A stretch of 64,000 nucleotides of DNA from Desulfotruncus alcoholivorax DSM 16058. GTDB taxonomy: Bacteria > Bacillota > Desulfotomaculia > Desulfotomaculales > Desulfallaceae. Each line of letters begins with the position of its first letter. Position 1 is the first letter of the stretch. The translations under genes and the position numbers were made by a program. The notes below the pieces were generated by a model. The model was not told the DNA's origin and did no database searches. It saw only the letters and a program-made list of their open reading frames with translations. Shown here in pieces: positions 17,570-26,101 of the stretch. The stretch covers positions 1-64,000 of the forward strand of contig NZ_AUMW01000003.1 of NCBI RefSeq assembly GCF_000430885.1, written 5' to 3'.

Positions 17570-18130
17570 ATGGTTGACAGAGAAAAAGTTGAAGTTGCGG
17601 TAAGAATGATTTTAGAAGCCATTGGCGAAGATCCTGAAAGGGAAGGATTAAGGGAAACACCGGCCAGAGTTGCAAGAATGTATAGTGAGATTTTTTGTGG
17701 ACTTTGGGAAGACCCCCAACAGCACTTGTCCAAAATGTTTTCCGAAGAACATGAGGAAATGGTTTTAGTTAAAGACATCCCTATCTATTCTATGTGCGAG
17801 CATCACCTGCTGCCTTTTTATGGTAAAGCCCACGTAGCATATATTCCCCGCAAAGGAAACGTGACCGGCTTATCTAAATTGGCACGTGTCGTGGAAGGTT
17901 ATGCCAAGCGGCCCCAACTTCAGGAGAGATTAACCAGCCAAATAGCGGACACAATAATGAAAAAGCTCAACCCGCATGGTGTCCTTGTTGTCATTGAAGC
18001 TGAACATATGTGCATGACTTTACGCGGTGTCAAAAAGCCGGGATCAAAAACAATAACATCAGCTGTCCGCGGCCAGTTTCAACGAAGTGAGGCCACAAGA
18101 GCTGAAGCTTTTTCATTAATCGGGAAATAG
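17570..18130 (+). CDS. folE: GTP cyclohydrolase I
   Basis: Type I GTP cyclohydrolase converts GTP to 7,8-dihydroneopterin triphosphate, the first step of folate synthesis. The 186-residue length is normal. Zinc ligands are Cys76 and His79 in MCEHHLLPF and Cys148 in [21 protein letters not shown] (26-38) and [22 protein letters not shown] are family signatures. Start ATG at 17570 after AAAGGAGCG. It is followed 18 bases on by ypmA and then surE in the same direction, a likely operon. Confidence 0.97.
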   Translation: MVDREKVEVAVRMILEAIGEDPEREGLRETPARVARMYSEIFCGLWEDPQQHLSKMFSEEHEEMVLVKDIPIYSMCEHHLLPFYGKAHVAYIPRKGNVTGLSKLARVVEGYAKRPQLQERLTSQIADTIMKKLNPHGVLVVIEAEHMCMTLRGVKKPGSKTITSAVRGQFQRSEATRAEAFSLIGK

Positions 18131-18148
18131 CACAAGGAGGAACATTAA

Positions 18149-18337
18149 TTGGATAACGAAGTTTCCAAACAAGAAAAATTAATTCCAATTGCTCAAAAAT
18201 CATTTTCATCTTACGAAGAAATGTATAGAATTGTGGATTTCTTAAATAAAACTTTGAAAGAGAAATATAATATAATGTTTGGCCTTACAAAAAATAATGA
18301 AGATGACTTTATGACCATTACTATATATGAATTTTAG
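18149..18337 (+). CDS. YpmA-like protein (DUF4264)
   Basis: A 62-residue protein. The core SYEEMYRIVDFLNKTLKEKYNIMFGLTKNNEDDFMTITIYEF aligns by eye with B. subtilis YpmA (VVDFLNKTLKDK, IFGLSK, MKISIYRT), a DUF4264 member of unknown role. Start TTG at 18149 after AAGGAGG. Its stop is 20 bases before the surE start. The tiny size and acidic charge suggest an adaptor, but this is inference. Confidence 0.8.
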   Translation: MDNEVSKQEKLIPIAQKSFSSYEEMYRIVDFLNKTLKEKYNIMFGLTKNNEDDFMTITIYEF

Positions 18338-18356
18338 ATTTCTTGTGGAGGTAAAA

Positions 18357-19139
18357 ATGCGTATCCTTATTAGCAATGACGATGGAATTAATGCCCCGGG
18401 GCTTTTGAAGCTAAAGCAAGCTCTAGATCCCTTGGGCGAAGTTCTTGTTGTTGCCCCTGACCGCGAAAGAAGCGGTACAGGTCATGGTATAACTGTTCAT
18501 AAGCCCCTAAGGCCTAAGCAGATTAGCTTTTCCGACGGCACGACCGGCTGGTCCGTCAACGGCACCCCTGCTGACTGTGTAAAGCTGGGTATAGAAGCAT
18601 TGATGGATGATACACCAGATATTGTTATCTCGGGAATAAACTGGGGTGCTAATTTGGGTACTGATGTTTTATATTCCGGCACTGTTTCCGCTGCCATCGA
18701 AGGCATAATTAACGGCATCCCCTCTGTAGCGATTTCACTTGCAACATACGAAAACAAAGATTTTGAATCTGCTGCCCGGTTTGCCGCCAGGGTAGTACCA
18801 GTAATAACAGAAAACAAGTTTCAGCGTGGATGTTCTTTAATCAATATCAATGTCCCACCGGGCTCACCCAAAGGTGTCAAAGTAACACGATTGGGCAACA
18901 GACGTTACGAAAATGTATTCCATAAGAGAATTGACCCGCGGGGAGGCGTTTATTACTGGATGGCTGGTGAGCCTAAAGACATGACGCCGGAAAGACCCAA
19001 ATTTGACGCAGATATAGATTTTGATGCTGTTAATAATGGTTTTATTTCAATTACACCATTGCATTTTGATTTAACTGATTTTAACGGAATTGGTGAAATG
19101 GAAAAAATAATTGGATTAATCGGAGAATCTTCGTTATAG
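18357..19139 (+). CDS. surE: 5'/3'-nucleotidase SurE
   Basis: Metal-dependent nucleoside monophosphate phosphatase acting in stationary-phase survival. The 260-residue product has the N-terminal metal site ISNDDG (Asp8, Asp9), the Ser of DRERSGTGHGIT, and the Asn loop VISGINWGANLGTDVLYSGTVSAA. Start ATG at 18357 after GGAGGT; an in-frame ATG 30 bases upstream lies inside ypmA. Its last six bases overlap the end of the convergent spoVB. Confidence 0.95.
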   Translation: MRILISNDDGINAPGLLKLKQALDPLGEVLVVAPDRERSGTGHGITVHKPLRPKQISFSDGTTGWSVNGTPADCVKLGIEALMDDTPDIVISGINWGANLGTDVLYSGTVSAAIEGIINGIPSVAISLATYENKDFESAARFAARVVPVITENKFQRGCSLININVPPGSPKGVKVTRLGNRRYENVFHKRIDPRGGVYYWMAGEPKDMTPERPKFDADIDFDAVNNGFISITPLHFDLTDFNGIGEMEKIIGLIGESSL

Positions 19140-20690
19140 ATTTATAAATTTAAAAATTCTTTTAAACTTATCCTTATCCTGGTTATTTATTCCACCACTA
19201 ATTAGCATTAAAGACAAATATACACAACTACCTATAAAGAAGGATATAAATAAAATAAAACCTTCACCCGTACCGTAGGTTTTTAGAAAAGCCTTAATGT
19301 AGCCTATTACAATATACATCCCTATGGAACATAATACCGGTTTGATTACGTTATACCGCAACCCGATGGAAAAACCAGTTAACCTGTACAGGCCAAAAGT
19401 GTTCAATAAGGCCATAATAATAAAGCCTGTTCCTATGGCGATTGCACTTCCTTTGATACCAAGTTCAGGTAGAGCGGTTAGAAAATAGATGCCAGTTATA
19501 CTAACCGTGGACGATAAAAGTAAATTTTTAAATGGTACATCCGCCCTACCAATCCCTTGCAGTATGCCGGTTATAGCCTGTTGCAAATATAAAAATGGAC
19601 CGGATAATGCTAATATCTTCAAAATGCCTCCTGCCGTCGGGTAACCAAATAAGGCGCCACAGAGCTCGTCCGAAAGAATAAGAAAGAAAAATGCTGCAGG
19701 TACCCCAACCTGCATGACAATGCGAACGGCATCTGCAATCCTGACCCGAACTAAACTCATATTTTTTAAAGCCATAGCATCAGACATTGCCGGCACCAAT
19801 GCAGTAGCCAGGGCCATTGTAACAACACCGGGAATAAAGAGCAGCGATTCTGCTATACCAACCAATTGACCATATTCCTTGGTTGCTTGTGATAGTGATA
19901 GACCTGAAACATAAAGCCTTTGCGGAATGATTACAGTCTGAACTGACATTAGTGCTGTTGCAACAAAACGGGTAAGCGTAACCGGGATGGCAAGATTAAA
20001 AATTCTTGTCAACATATCTATTAACCCAAACCTGGCTGAACCCCTATACACAATTCGCGGCTTCTGCCTGGCATATATCCGCAACATAATAATTAACCCC
20101 GTCAGTTCCCCGATAACTACACCTAATGATAACCCCACAGCTGCATACTCAATTCCCCGGGGGAGCATTAGTGAGGCAAAAAACAAACCGGTAAAAACTC
20201 TAACTAATTGTTCTATAACTTGTGAAACAGCTGTCGGCCCCATTTGTTGCAACCCTTGAAAGAATCCTCGAAACGCAGAGCTTATAGAAACAATTAATAC
20301 ACCGGGAATTAAACACAAAAAGCAGTTATATACTTTGGGATTGGCAAAAACATGATTTTTCAAAAAGGGAGCACCAACAAGCAGCAAAGCTGTAAAAAAA
20401 ATACTTGAACATGCAAGTAATAAAAATGATATTTTAAAAATACGGCAAGCACTGGATAAATTTTTTTTAGCTACCTCTTCGGCTACCAGCTTTGCAATAG
20501 CCAGCGGTATGCCGGCTGTAGCCAGAACAAGAACCATGATATACACCGGAAAAACCATATTAAACAGCCCAACGCCCTCAGGGCCGATTAAGCGCATCAT
20601 CCCAATTTGGTAGAGGAAGCCAACCAACCGGTTGATTAAACCTGCAACAAGCAACACCATAGCACCTTGTAAGAAAGAACTATTAGCCAC
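19134..20690 (-). CDS. spoVB: Stage V sporulation protein B / polysaccharide flippase family
   Basis: A multipass membrane protein of the MOP superfamily (polysaccharide_synt type), about 14 hydrophobic segments, 518 residues. The start ANSSFLQGAMVLLVAGLINRL then GFLYQIGMMRLIGPEGVGLFNMVFPVY is typical of SpoVB/YtgP lipid-linked cell-wall precursor transporters needed for spore cortex. The start GTG at 20690 is preceded by GGGGTGG; a second GTG at 20699 lies inside that site. It is convergent with surE. Whether it is SpoVB itself or a vegetative paralogue cannot be settled here. Confidence 0.88.
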   Translation of the reverse strand: MANSSFLQGAMVLLVAGLINRLVGFLYQIGMMRLIGPEGVGLFNMVFPVYIMVLVLATAGIPLAIAKLVAEEVAKKNLSSACRIFKISFLLLACSSIFFTALLLVGAPFLKNHVFANPKVYNCFLCLIPGVLIVSISSAFRGFFQGLQQMGPTAVSQVIEQLVRVFTGLFFASLMLPRGIEYAAVGLSLGVVIGELTGLIIMLRIYARQKPRIVYRGSARFGLIDMLTRIFNLAIPVTLTRFVATALMSVQTVIIPQRLYVSGLSLSQATKEYGQLVGIAESLLFIPGVVTMALATALVPAMSDAMALKNMSLVRVRIADAVRIVMQVGVPAAFFFLILSDELCGALFGYPTAGGILKILALSGPFLYLQQAITGILQGIGRADVPFKNLLLSSTVSITGIYFLTALPELGIKGSAIAIGTGFIIMALLNTFGLYRLTGFSIGLRYNVIKPVLCSIGMYIVIGYIKAFLKTYGTGEGFILFISFFIGSCVYLSLMLISGGINNQDKDKFKRIFKFINL

Positions 20691-20826
20691 GTTAACCACC
20701 CCGAGATTTACTAAAATATGTTTATGTCGCTTATAATTAAAATATTTTTTTAACTACACAGGAATTTAAAAACAATTTGTAGAAAAGATAAAAGTTAGTT
20801 GAAACCCGTATTTGCTGCGGCCAGGG

Positions 20827-20846
20827 AGCCCTTGTGGGCTATTTTT
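20827..20846 (+). terminator. Hairpin upstream of EF-G-like gene
   Basis: AGCCC (20827-20831) and GGGCT (20836-20840) then ATTTTT. No plus-strand gene precedes it, so it may be a leader attenuator of the downstream EF-G paralogue. Confidence 0.4.
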
Positions 20847-20940
20847 GTGTTTAAAACCAATAAATGGAATTTTTTGCAGCAGATAAAGTATAGAAAATGG
20901 GTTGGAGGGAAACCATTATTTACAAAAGGAGGCAAGTATC

Positions 20941-22965
20941 TTGAAGAATTATAGTACTGAACAGCTGCGCAATATTTGCATTGTTGGTCACGGTGGCGTA
21001 GGAAAAACATCTCTGGTTGAAACCATGCTATTTGATACTGGGGTTATAAACAGAATAGGCCGGGTTGAAGACGGGACCACCGTTGCAGATTACCATCCCG
21101 AAGAGGCCCAGCGTCAATCCACTGTTCATACCAGTTTAATCCCCATTGAAATAAATAACACTAAATTAAATTTAATGGATACCCCGGGCTTTTCTGACTT
21201 CATAGGTGAGGTCAGAGGGGCACTAAGGGTTGCCGACACTGCAATGTTTGTTTTTTCAGCAGTTGACGGTGTTCAGGTTCAGCATGAATTAATTTGGAAA
21301 TCCGCCCAGAAGGCCAATATGCCCAAGGTTGCTTTTATTAATAAAATGGATCGGGAAAATGCAAGTTTCAAAAAATTAATGGATGATTTAAATGCGAAAT
21401 TTAGTGCAAATTTTGCGCCCATTAATTTCCCCATTGGTGACGGCCTTGATTTTAAGGGAACTGTTGATGTTCTTGCTCAAAAAGCTTATGAGTATGACAA
21501 TAACGGCAAGGCTAAAGAAATCACCATACCCGATAACCTGAAAGACCAGCTGGAAGAATACCGGGAAAAACTGATTGAGGCAGCAGCCGAAGGTGACGAC
21601 GACCTGACCATGAAGTACCTGGAAGGGGAGGAATTGACACCGGAAGAGATTATCGACGGCTTACAAAAAAGTATTGCCAACGCTAAAGTCGTTCCTGTCC
21701 TTTGTGGTTCTGCAACCAAAAACATGGCCATAAATGAATTAATGGTATTCTTAGCCCAATACCTTCCTGCTCCTCAGTGCGAGGAAGGGCCGCTGGCTGC
21801 TCTGGTATTTAAAACCCTGGCTGACCCCTATGTGGGCAGAATGAATTTCATCCGTGTATTCCGCGGCACCTTAAAAGCCGATTCACAGGTGTATAACAGC
21901 ACCAAGGAAAAGAATGAGAAAATTGGCCAGGTATTATATGTGCGCGGCAAGCATTCCGAGCAAACCCCTATAGTTCCATGTGGAGATTTAGCTGTAGTTG
22001 TAAAACTGACAGATACATCTTCCGGCGACACGCTTTGCGATAAAGATAAAAAGGAAAAACTTGAAGGAATCGATTTCCCGGTACCCAACTACACACTGGC
22101 TATTGCGCCTAAGAGTAAGAACGACGAGGATAAATTAGGAGATGCAGTCAATAAGCTTTTGGAAGAAGATCCTTCTTTAAAAGTTGAAAAGAACACCGTT
22201 ACCAAACAAACCATTTTAACAGGGATTGGGGAAGCTCACGTTAACATCGCCATCAGCAATCTTAAACGCCGCTACGGTGTTGATGTAACTGTAGAAGAAC
22301 CCAAGGTTCCTTACCGTGAAACAATACGATCAAAAGTTGAAGTGGAAGGTAAGCATAAGAAACAATCCGGCGGTCGCGGGCAGTACGGTCACGTTTGGAT
22401 CCGCTTCGAACCCCTGGCAGAAGGTGATTTTGAATTTCATGAGGAAGTATTTGGTGGTGCCGTGCCGCGCAACTACTTCCCGGCGGTAGAAAAAGGTTTA
22501 AGAGAATCCTTACTGGAAGGTGTATTAGCGGGCTACCCCACAGTCGGAGTAAAAGCAACGCTATATGACGGGTCTTATCACAGCGTTGACTCGTCAGAAA
22601 TGGCTTTTAAAATTGCGGCATCCCTGGCTTTTAAAAAGGGTATACCGAACGCCAAGCCTGTCCTGCTGGAACCCATTAATTATGTGGAAGTAACGGTACC
22701 AGATGAGTTTATGGGCGACATCATCAGCGACTTCAACACCAAGCGCGGGCGTGTTCTCGGCACCGATCAGGTTGAAGACGGAACGCTTATCAAGGCCCAT
22801 GTTCCCATGTCTGAAATGTTTAAATACGCCAATGATTTAAAGTCTATGACCCAGGGCCGCGGCCAGTTTAAAATGGAGTTCTACAGCTACGAAGAAGTTC
22901 CCGCCAAACTTGCCGAGGATATCATTAAAAAAGCCAAAGCCGAGGCTGAGGCTGAGAGTAAATAA
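20941..22965 (+). CDS. fusA: Elongation factor G paralogue (EF-G2-like GTPase)
   Basis: A 674-residue translational GTPase with full EF-G domain order. G1 is GHGGVGKT (16-23), G3 DTPG (80-83) and G4 NKMD (134-137). The switch I region reads DYHPEEAQRQSTVHTS in place of the canonical ERGITI sequence and G1 differs from canonical AHIDAGKT, so it belongs to the divergent EF-G2-like branch, not the main translocase. Its cellular role is not certain (translation under stress is one possibility). Start TTG at 20941 after AAAGGAGG. It stands alone, away from rpsL, rpsG and tuf. Confidence 0.9.
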   Translation: MKNYSTEQLRNICIVGHGGVGKTSLVETMLFDTGVINRIGRVEDGTTVADYHPEEAQRQSTVHTSLIPIEINNTKLNLMDTPGFSDFIGEVRGALRVADTAMFVFSAVDGVQVQHELIWKSAQKANMPKVAFINKMDRENASFKKLMDDLNAKFSANFAPINFPIGDGLDFKGTVDVLAQKAYEYDNNGKAKEITIPDNLKDQLEEYREKLIEAAAEGDDDLTMKYLEGEELTPEEIIDGLQKSIANAKVVPVLCGSATKNMAINELMVFLAQYLPAPQCEEGPLAALVFKTLADPYVGRMNFIRVFRGTLKADSQVYNSTKEKNEKIGQVLYVRGKHSEQTPIVPCGDLAVVVKLTDTSSGDTLCDKDKKEKLEGIDFPVPNYTLAIAPKSKNDEDKLGDAVNKLLEEDPSLKVEKNTVTKQTILTGIGEAHVNIAISNLKRRYGVDVTVEEPKVPYRETIRSKVEVEGKHKKQSGGRGQYGHVWIRFEPLAEGDFEFHEEVFGGAVPRNYFPAVEKGLRESLLEGVLAGYPTVGVKATLYDGSYHSVDSSEMAFKIAASLAFKKGIPNAKPVLLEPINYVEVTVPDEFMGDIISDFNTKRGRVLGTDQVEDGTLIKAHVPMSEMFKYANDLKSMTQGRGQFKMEFYSYEEVPAKLAEDIIKKAKAEAEAESK

Positions 22966-22970
22966 TTATC

Positions 22971-22996
22971 AAGGGCTGGATGTAAATCCAGCCCTT
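22971..22996 (+). terminator. Hairpin after EF-G-like gene
   Basis: AAGGGCTGGA (22971-22980) pairs with TCCAGCCCTT (22987-22996), 10 bp, loop 6. It is poor in T afterwards. Confidence 0.6.
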
Positions 22997-23163
22997 AACT
23001 ATATGCAAAGAGTGAACCGATTGGATAAAATAGTCATTGCACCCGACTCTTTTTAAGAAAGCCTGAGTGCCATCAAGGTTACAGAAGCAATAGCAAACGG
23101 GAGACGTATTTAGTAATAACGGGTGAATGAAAATAAACATTTAAATTATAAAAATATTGCATT

Positions 23164-23192
23164 TTGCAAATTTAAAATATTTATGTTAAAAT
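23164..23192 (+). promoter_or_regulatory. Promoter of tRNA-Gln/tRNA-Lys
   Basis: TTGCAA (23164-23169), a 17-base spacer and TAAAAT (23187-23192) lie 34 bases before the first tRNA. Confidence 0.65.
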
Positions 23193-23226
23193 ACTGAGGT
23201 ATGATAAAGCAGACTTAATTAGCTGT

Positions 23227-23301
23227 TGGGGCGTAGCCAAGCGGTAAGGCACCGGACTCTGACTCCGCCATTCGATGGTTCGAATCCATCCGCCCCAGCC
23301 A
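23227..23301 (+). tRNA. tRNA-Gln (anticodon CTG), CCA encoded
   Basis: Cloverleaf built by hand: acceptor TGGGGCG/CGCCCCA, D-arm GCC-AAGCGGTAA-GGC, anticodon loop CTCTGAC giving CTG, T-arm GATGG-TTCGAAT-CCATC, discriminator G and encoded CCA. It aligns closely with E. coli tRNA-Gln. The bottom pair of the anticodon stem (27-43) is C-C, a mismatch. Confidence 0.93.
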
Positions 23302-23316
23302 TAACACTACCTTACT

Positions 23317-23392
23317 GGGCCATTAGCTCAATTGGCAGAGCAGGCGACTCTTAATCGTCAGGTTGAAGGTTCGATTCCTTCATGGCCCACCA
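23317..23392 (+). tRNA. tRNA-Lys (anticodon CTT), CCA encoded
   Basis: Acceptor GGGCCAT/ATGGCCC, D-loop AGCTCAATTGGCAGAGC, anticodon stem GGCGA/TCGTC with loop CTCTTAA giving CTT, T-arm GAAGG-TTCGATT-CCTTC, discriminator A, CCA encoded. It is 15 bases after tRNA-Gln, so the two are co-transcribed. Confidence 0.95.
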
Positions 23393-23553
23393 TTACTGCT
23401 TATTTTCTAAAACTGGGCTTTATACAGCCCAGTTTTTCAATATTTCTTGGTTCTAACCCTTCCCATATCACTTAGGAATTTTGATCAGTAGCTGCCAAAG
23501 TGGCATAATAAAATAAACCAGTAACCGCATAACATTGCGATTACTGGTTTACC

Positions 23554-23629
<76 letters not shown>

Positions 23630-23776
23630 AAAAACCATTACAACTAGCACAGCAAGGATATTATAAATTAATATTTTGCCCCAGTCAAGGGAAATATGTG
23701 GTGCATAAAGGATTTTTGTGAACCTAAACGAATATATTTAACTACAGGTAGGACTATTATTTTTGGAGGTGGCTGA

Positions 23777-24709
23777 ATGGGCCCCAGAATCGGCGTTTTG
23801 TGTGGTGGTCTTTCTGCGGAAAGAGAAGTTTCATTAAGAACAGGTGAGGCTATTTATCAAGCTATTTTAAAAAATGGATATAATGCTGTTAAAATTGATG
23901 TTGATAAAAATATCGCAGAAAAGCTCAAAGAAAATAACATTGAATTAGCCTTTTTGGCCTTACATGGAAAATATGGGGAAGACGGTACCATCCAAGGCCT
24001 ATTAGAGATTTTAGGCATACCCTATACAGGTTCTGACGTTTTAGCCAGTGCAACTGCCATTAATAAAATTGCCACAAAAAAAATTATGGCTTATGAAGGT
24101 ATTCCGACTCCCGACTATTTTACCGTGTCAAGGTGGGAATATTACAACAAACCCGGCTTAATTGCCCCCAACGTTCAAAAACTTGGCCTACCGGTGGTCA
24201 TCAAAGCAGCAACTCAGGGATCAACCATTGGTATATCCTTTGTTCATACAATGGAACAGTTGAACAGCGCTTTTGAAGAAGCATTTAAATACGATGAAAA
24301 TGCTCTGGTAGAAAAATTGATTGAAGGGATAGAAATTACTGCATCCGTGCTTGGCAACGAAAACCCACAAGCACTTCCACTAATTGAAATTGTGTCAGCA
24401 ACAGGGGTATATGATTATAAAGCCAAGTATACAGTAGGGCTTAGCGACCATATTATTCCCCCCAGAATTAATGATGAGCTGCAAGAACAGATAAAAAAAC
24501 TGGCGATAAAGACTTTTCAGGCAGTAGGATGCAGGGGGTTGGCCAGGGTGGACTTCATGGTTGATGCGTCTGGAAAAGCATTTGCATTAGAGGTGAATAC
24601 GATCCCCGGCATGACTGAGACCAGTCTTTTTCCTGATGCAGCCAAAGCCGCAGGAATTTCCTTTGAAGAGTTAGTTAAGAAGATTGTAGATTTAGCTGTA
24701 AAAAAATAA
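23777..24709 (+). CDS. ddl: D-alanine--D-alanine ligase
   Basis: ATP-grasp ligase that makes D-Ala-D-Ala for peptidoglycan; cytosolic, 310 residues. N-terminal IGVLCGGLSAEREVSLRTG carries the catalytic Glu and Ser; LALHGKYGEDGTIQGLLE and YTGSDVLASATAINK follow; the ATP-grasp part has VIKAATQGSTIGI, and the C-terminal metal site is ARVDFMVD with EVNTIPGMTETSLFP. The segment YDYKAKYT places it in the common D-Ala-D-Ala group, not the D-lactate group. Start ATG at 23777 after GGAGGTGG. Monocistronic by spacing. Confidence 0.95.
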   Translation: MGPRIGVLCGGLSAEREVSLRTGEAIYQAILKNGYNAVKIDVDKNIAEKLKENNIELAFLALHGKYGEDGTIQGLLEILGIPYTGSDVLASATAINKIATKKIMAYEGIPTPDYFTVSRWEYYNKPGLIAPNVQKLGLPVVIKAATQGSTIGISFVHTMEQLNSAFEEAFKYDENALVEKLIEGIEITASVLGNENPQALPLIEIVSATGVYDYKAKYTVGLSDHIIPPRINDELQEQIKKLAIKTFQAVGCRGLARVDFMVDASGKAFALEVNTIPGMTETSLFPDAAKAAGISFEELVKKIVDLAVKK

Positions 24710-24751
24710 ACGGAATCAGTAAAGATTCCGTAGACATGCAGGAGGGCCGCT

Positions 24752-25777
24752 ATGTCAATTGAATTTAAAAAGGTAATAAATAAATCATCCTATTTGGATC
24801 CAAGGAAAAATTTTGAACCCCAAACAGTGGAAACTGAAATTCGCTGGGACCCCTTAACGGGTAAGATATCCCGGATATTTCCTTTTAGAAATTTAATTTT
24901 GCATCGTCACGATTGGACTCCATTTGTTGAGGAATCAAAAAAAAGGTTTTGTCCCTTTTGCCCTGAAGTTTTAGAAACTGTAACCCCTAAGTTTACTCCG
25001 GATTTTGTCCCCGAAGGGCGAATAAGGGTAGGCGACGCTGTTGCCATCCCAAATCTAAACCCGTATGAAAAATACGCTTCAGTTGTTGTTATGTCTACAC
25101 GTCACTATATACCAATGGAAGAAATAGACACTAAGTTAATGGTAGATAGTTTTAAGGCCGGCCTTGCATATTTACAAAAAGCCGCATCCGTTGACCCGGC
25201 AGGAGCTGCCTATTCATCAATTAACTGGAACTATATGCCTTATTCCGGGGGATCTTTAGTTCATCCACATTTGCAAGTTTTGGCGGGATCGGAGCCGTGT
25301 ACTTTTGATAAACAATTATTAGATGCATCCGCTAAATACTATCAGAATAAGCGAAGTAATTATTGGGCAGACCTGATAGCTGCCGAAAAAGATAATGGAG
25401 ACAGATACCTGGGTCAAACAGGAGGAGTGCACTGGGTAAGCGCGTTTGCACCGCGACATGTAGGAGAAGTTATAGGGATCTTGCCCGGTAAACAAACTAT
25501 TAATGAACTTGCTGAGAAAGACCTGGAAGAATTGGCAACAGGTTTAAAGAATATAATAAATTATTATCATAGCATTAATATTGTATCATTTAATGCGGCG
25601 ATTTATTTCGCCGGCGTCAAGGATACCGGGTATAGTATCCATGTAAGAATTGTAGGCAGATTTACAATATTCCCTCTGGTAGGCAGCGATATTACTCACA
25701 TGCAGGTTTTACACGATGATCCTTGGACAGTGGCACTGCCTGAATCAATAGCCGAAGGGCTAAGGAAATATTTTTAA
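24752..25777 (+). CDS. GalT/HIT-superfamily nucleotidyltransferase-like protein
   Basis: A 341-residue protein of the HIT superfamily, resembling galactose-1-phosphate uridylyltransferase. The active-site triad motif is HPHLQ (His171, His173, Gln175) in GGSLVHPHLQVL, as in GalT's HPHxQ with the second His as nucleophile. Cys67 and Cys70 in CPFCP fit one half of the GalT zinc site. It lacks the neighbours of a galactose operon, so a role with other nucleotide sugars or dinucleotides is possible. Start ATG at 24752 after GGAGGG. Confidence 0.75.
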   Translation: MSIEFKKVINKSSYLDPRKNFEPQTVETEIRWDPLTGKISRIFPFRNLILHRHDWTPFVEESKKRFCPFCPEVLETVTPKFTPDFVPEGRIRVGDAVAIPNLNPYEKYASVVVMSTRHYIPMEEIDTKLMVDSFKAGLAYLQKAASVDPAGAAYSSINWNYMPYSGGSLVHPHLQVLAGSEPCTFDKQLLDASAKYYQNKRSNYWADLIAAEKDNGDRYLGQTGGVHWVSAFAPRHVGEVIGILPGKQTINELAEKDLEELATGLKNIINYYHSINIVSFNAAIYFAGVKDTGYSIHVRIVGRFTIFPLVGSDITHMQVLHDDPWTVALPESIAEGLRKYF

Positions 25778-25885
25778 TCATCCTGAATAAAAGCACCATA
25801 TTTCATTTGAAGGAATTTCCCTGTCCGGCGAAGAATAATAATTCAGAGTGTCAACTAACTAAACATAATTCCGGAGGTAGGTAAA

Positions 25886-26071
25886 ATGGCGGAAAAAAAA
25901 TGTATTATGTGCGGTAGATTATTTGACCCTGATCATGTTATTGAAAGCAATAAAAATCCTTACCTCGAAGAAGAAGATCTTCCCAAGAAGACACCGTCCT
26001 TTTGCCAGTTATGCGAGGCCAAGATCAGGCATGAGGCTGACGATGCGAAAAAAGTACCTAAGCCTATGTAA
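25886..26071 (+). CDS. Small zinc-ribbon protein
   Basis: A 61-residue polar protein with two CxxC pairs, CIMCGRLFDP (Cys6, Cys9) and CQLCEAK (Cys40, Cys43), which probably bind one zinc. The rest is acidic and Lys-rich. Start ATG at 25886 after GGAGGTAGG. It is 30 bases before the UPF0182 gene and likely co-transcribed with it. Function unknown. Confidence 0.75.
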   Translation: MAEKKCIMCGRLFDPDHVIESNKNPYLEEEDLPKKTPSFCQLCEAKIRHEADDAKKVPKPM

Positions 26072-26101
26072 GGAATGAGGTCACTTTTAAGGAGGTTTCC
26101 T

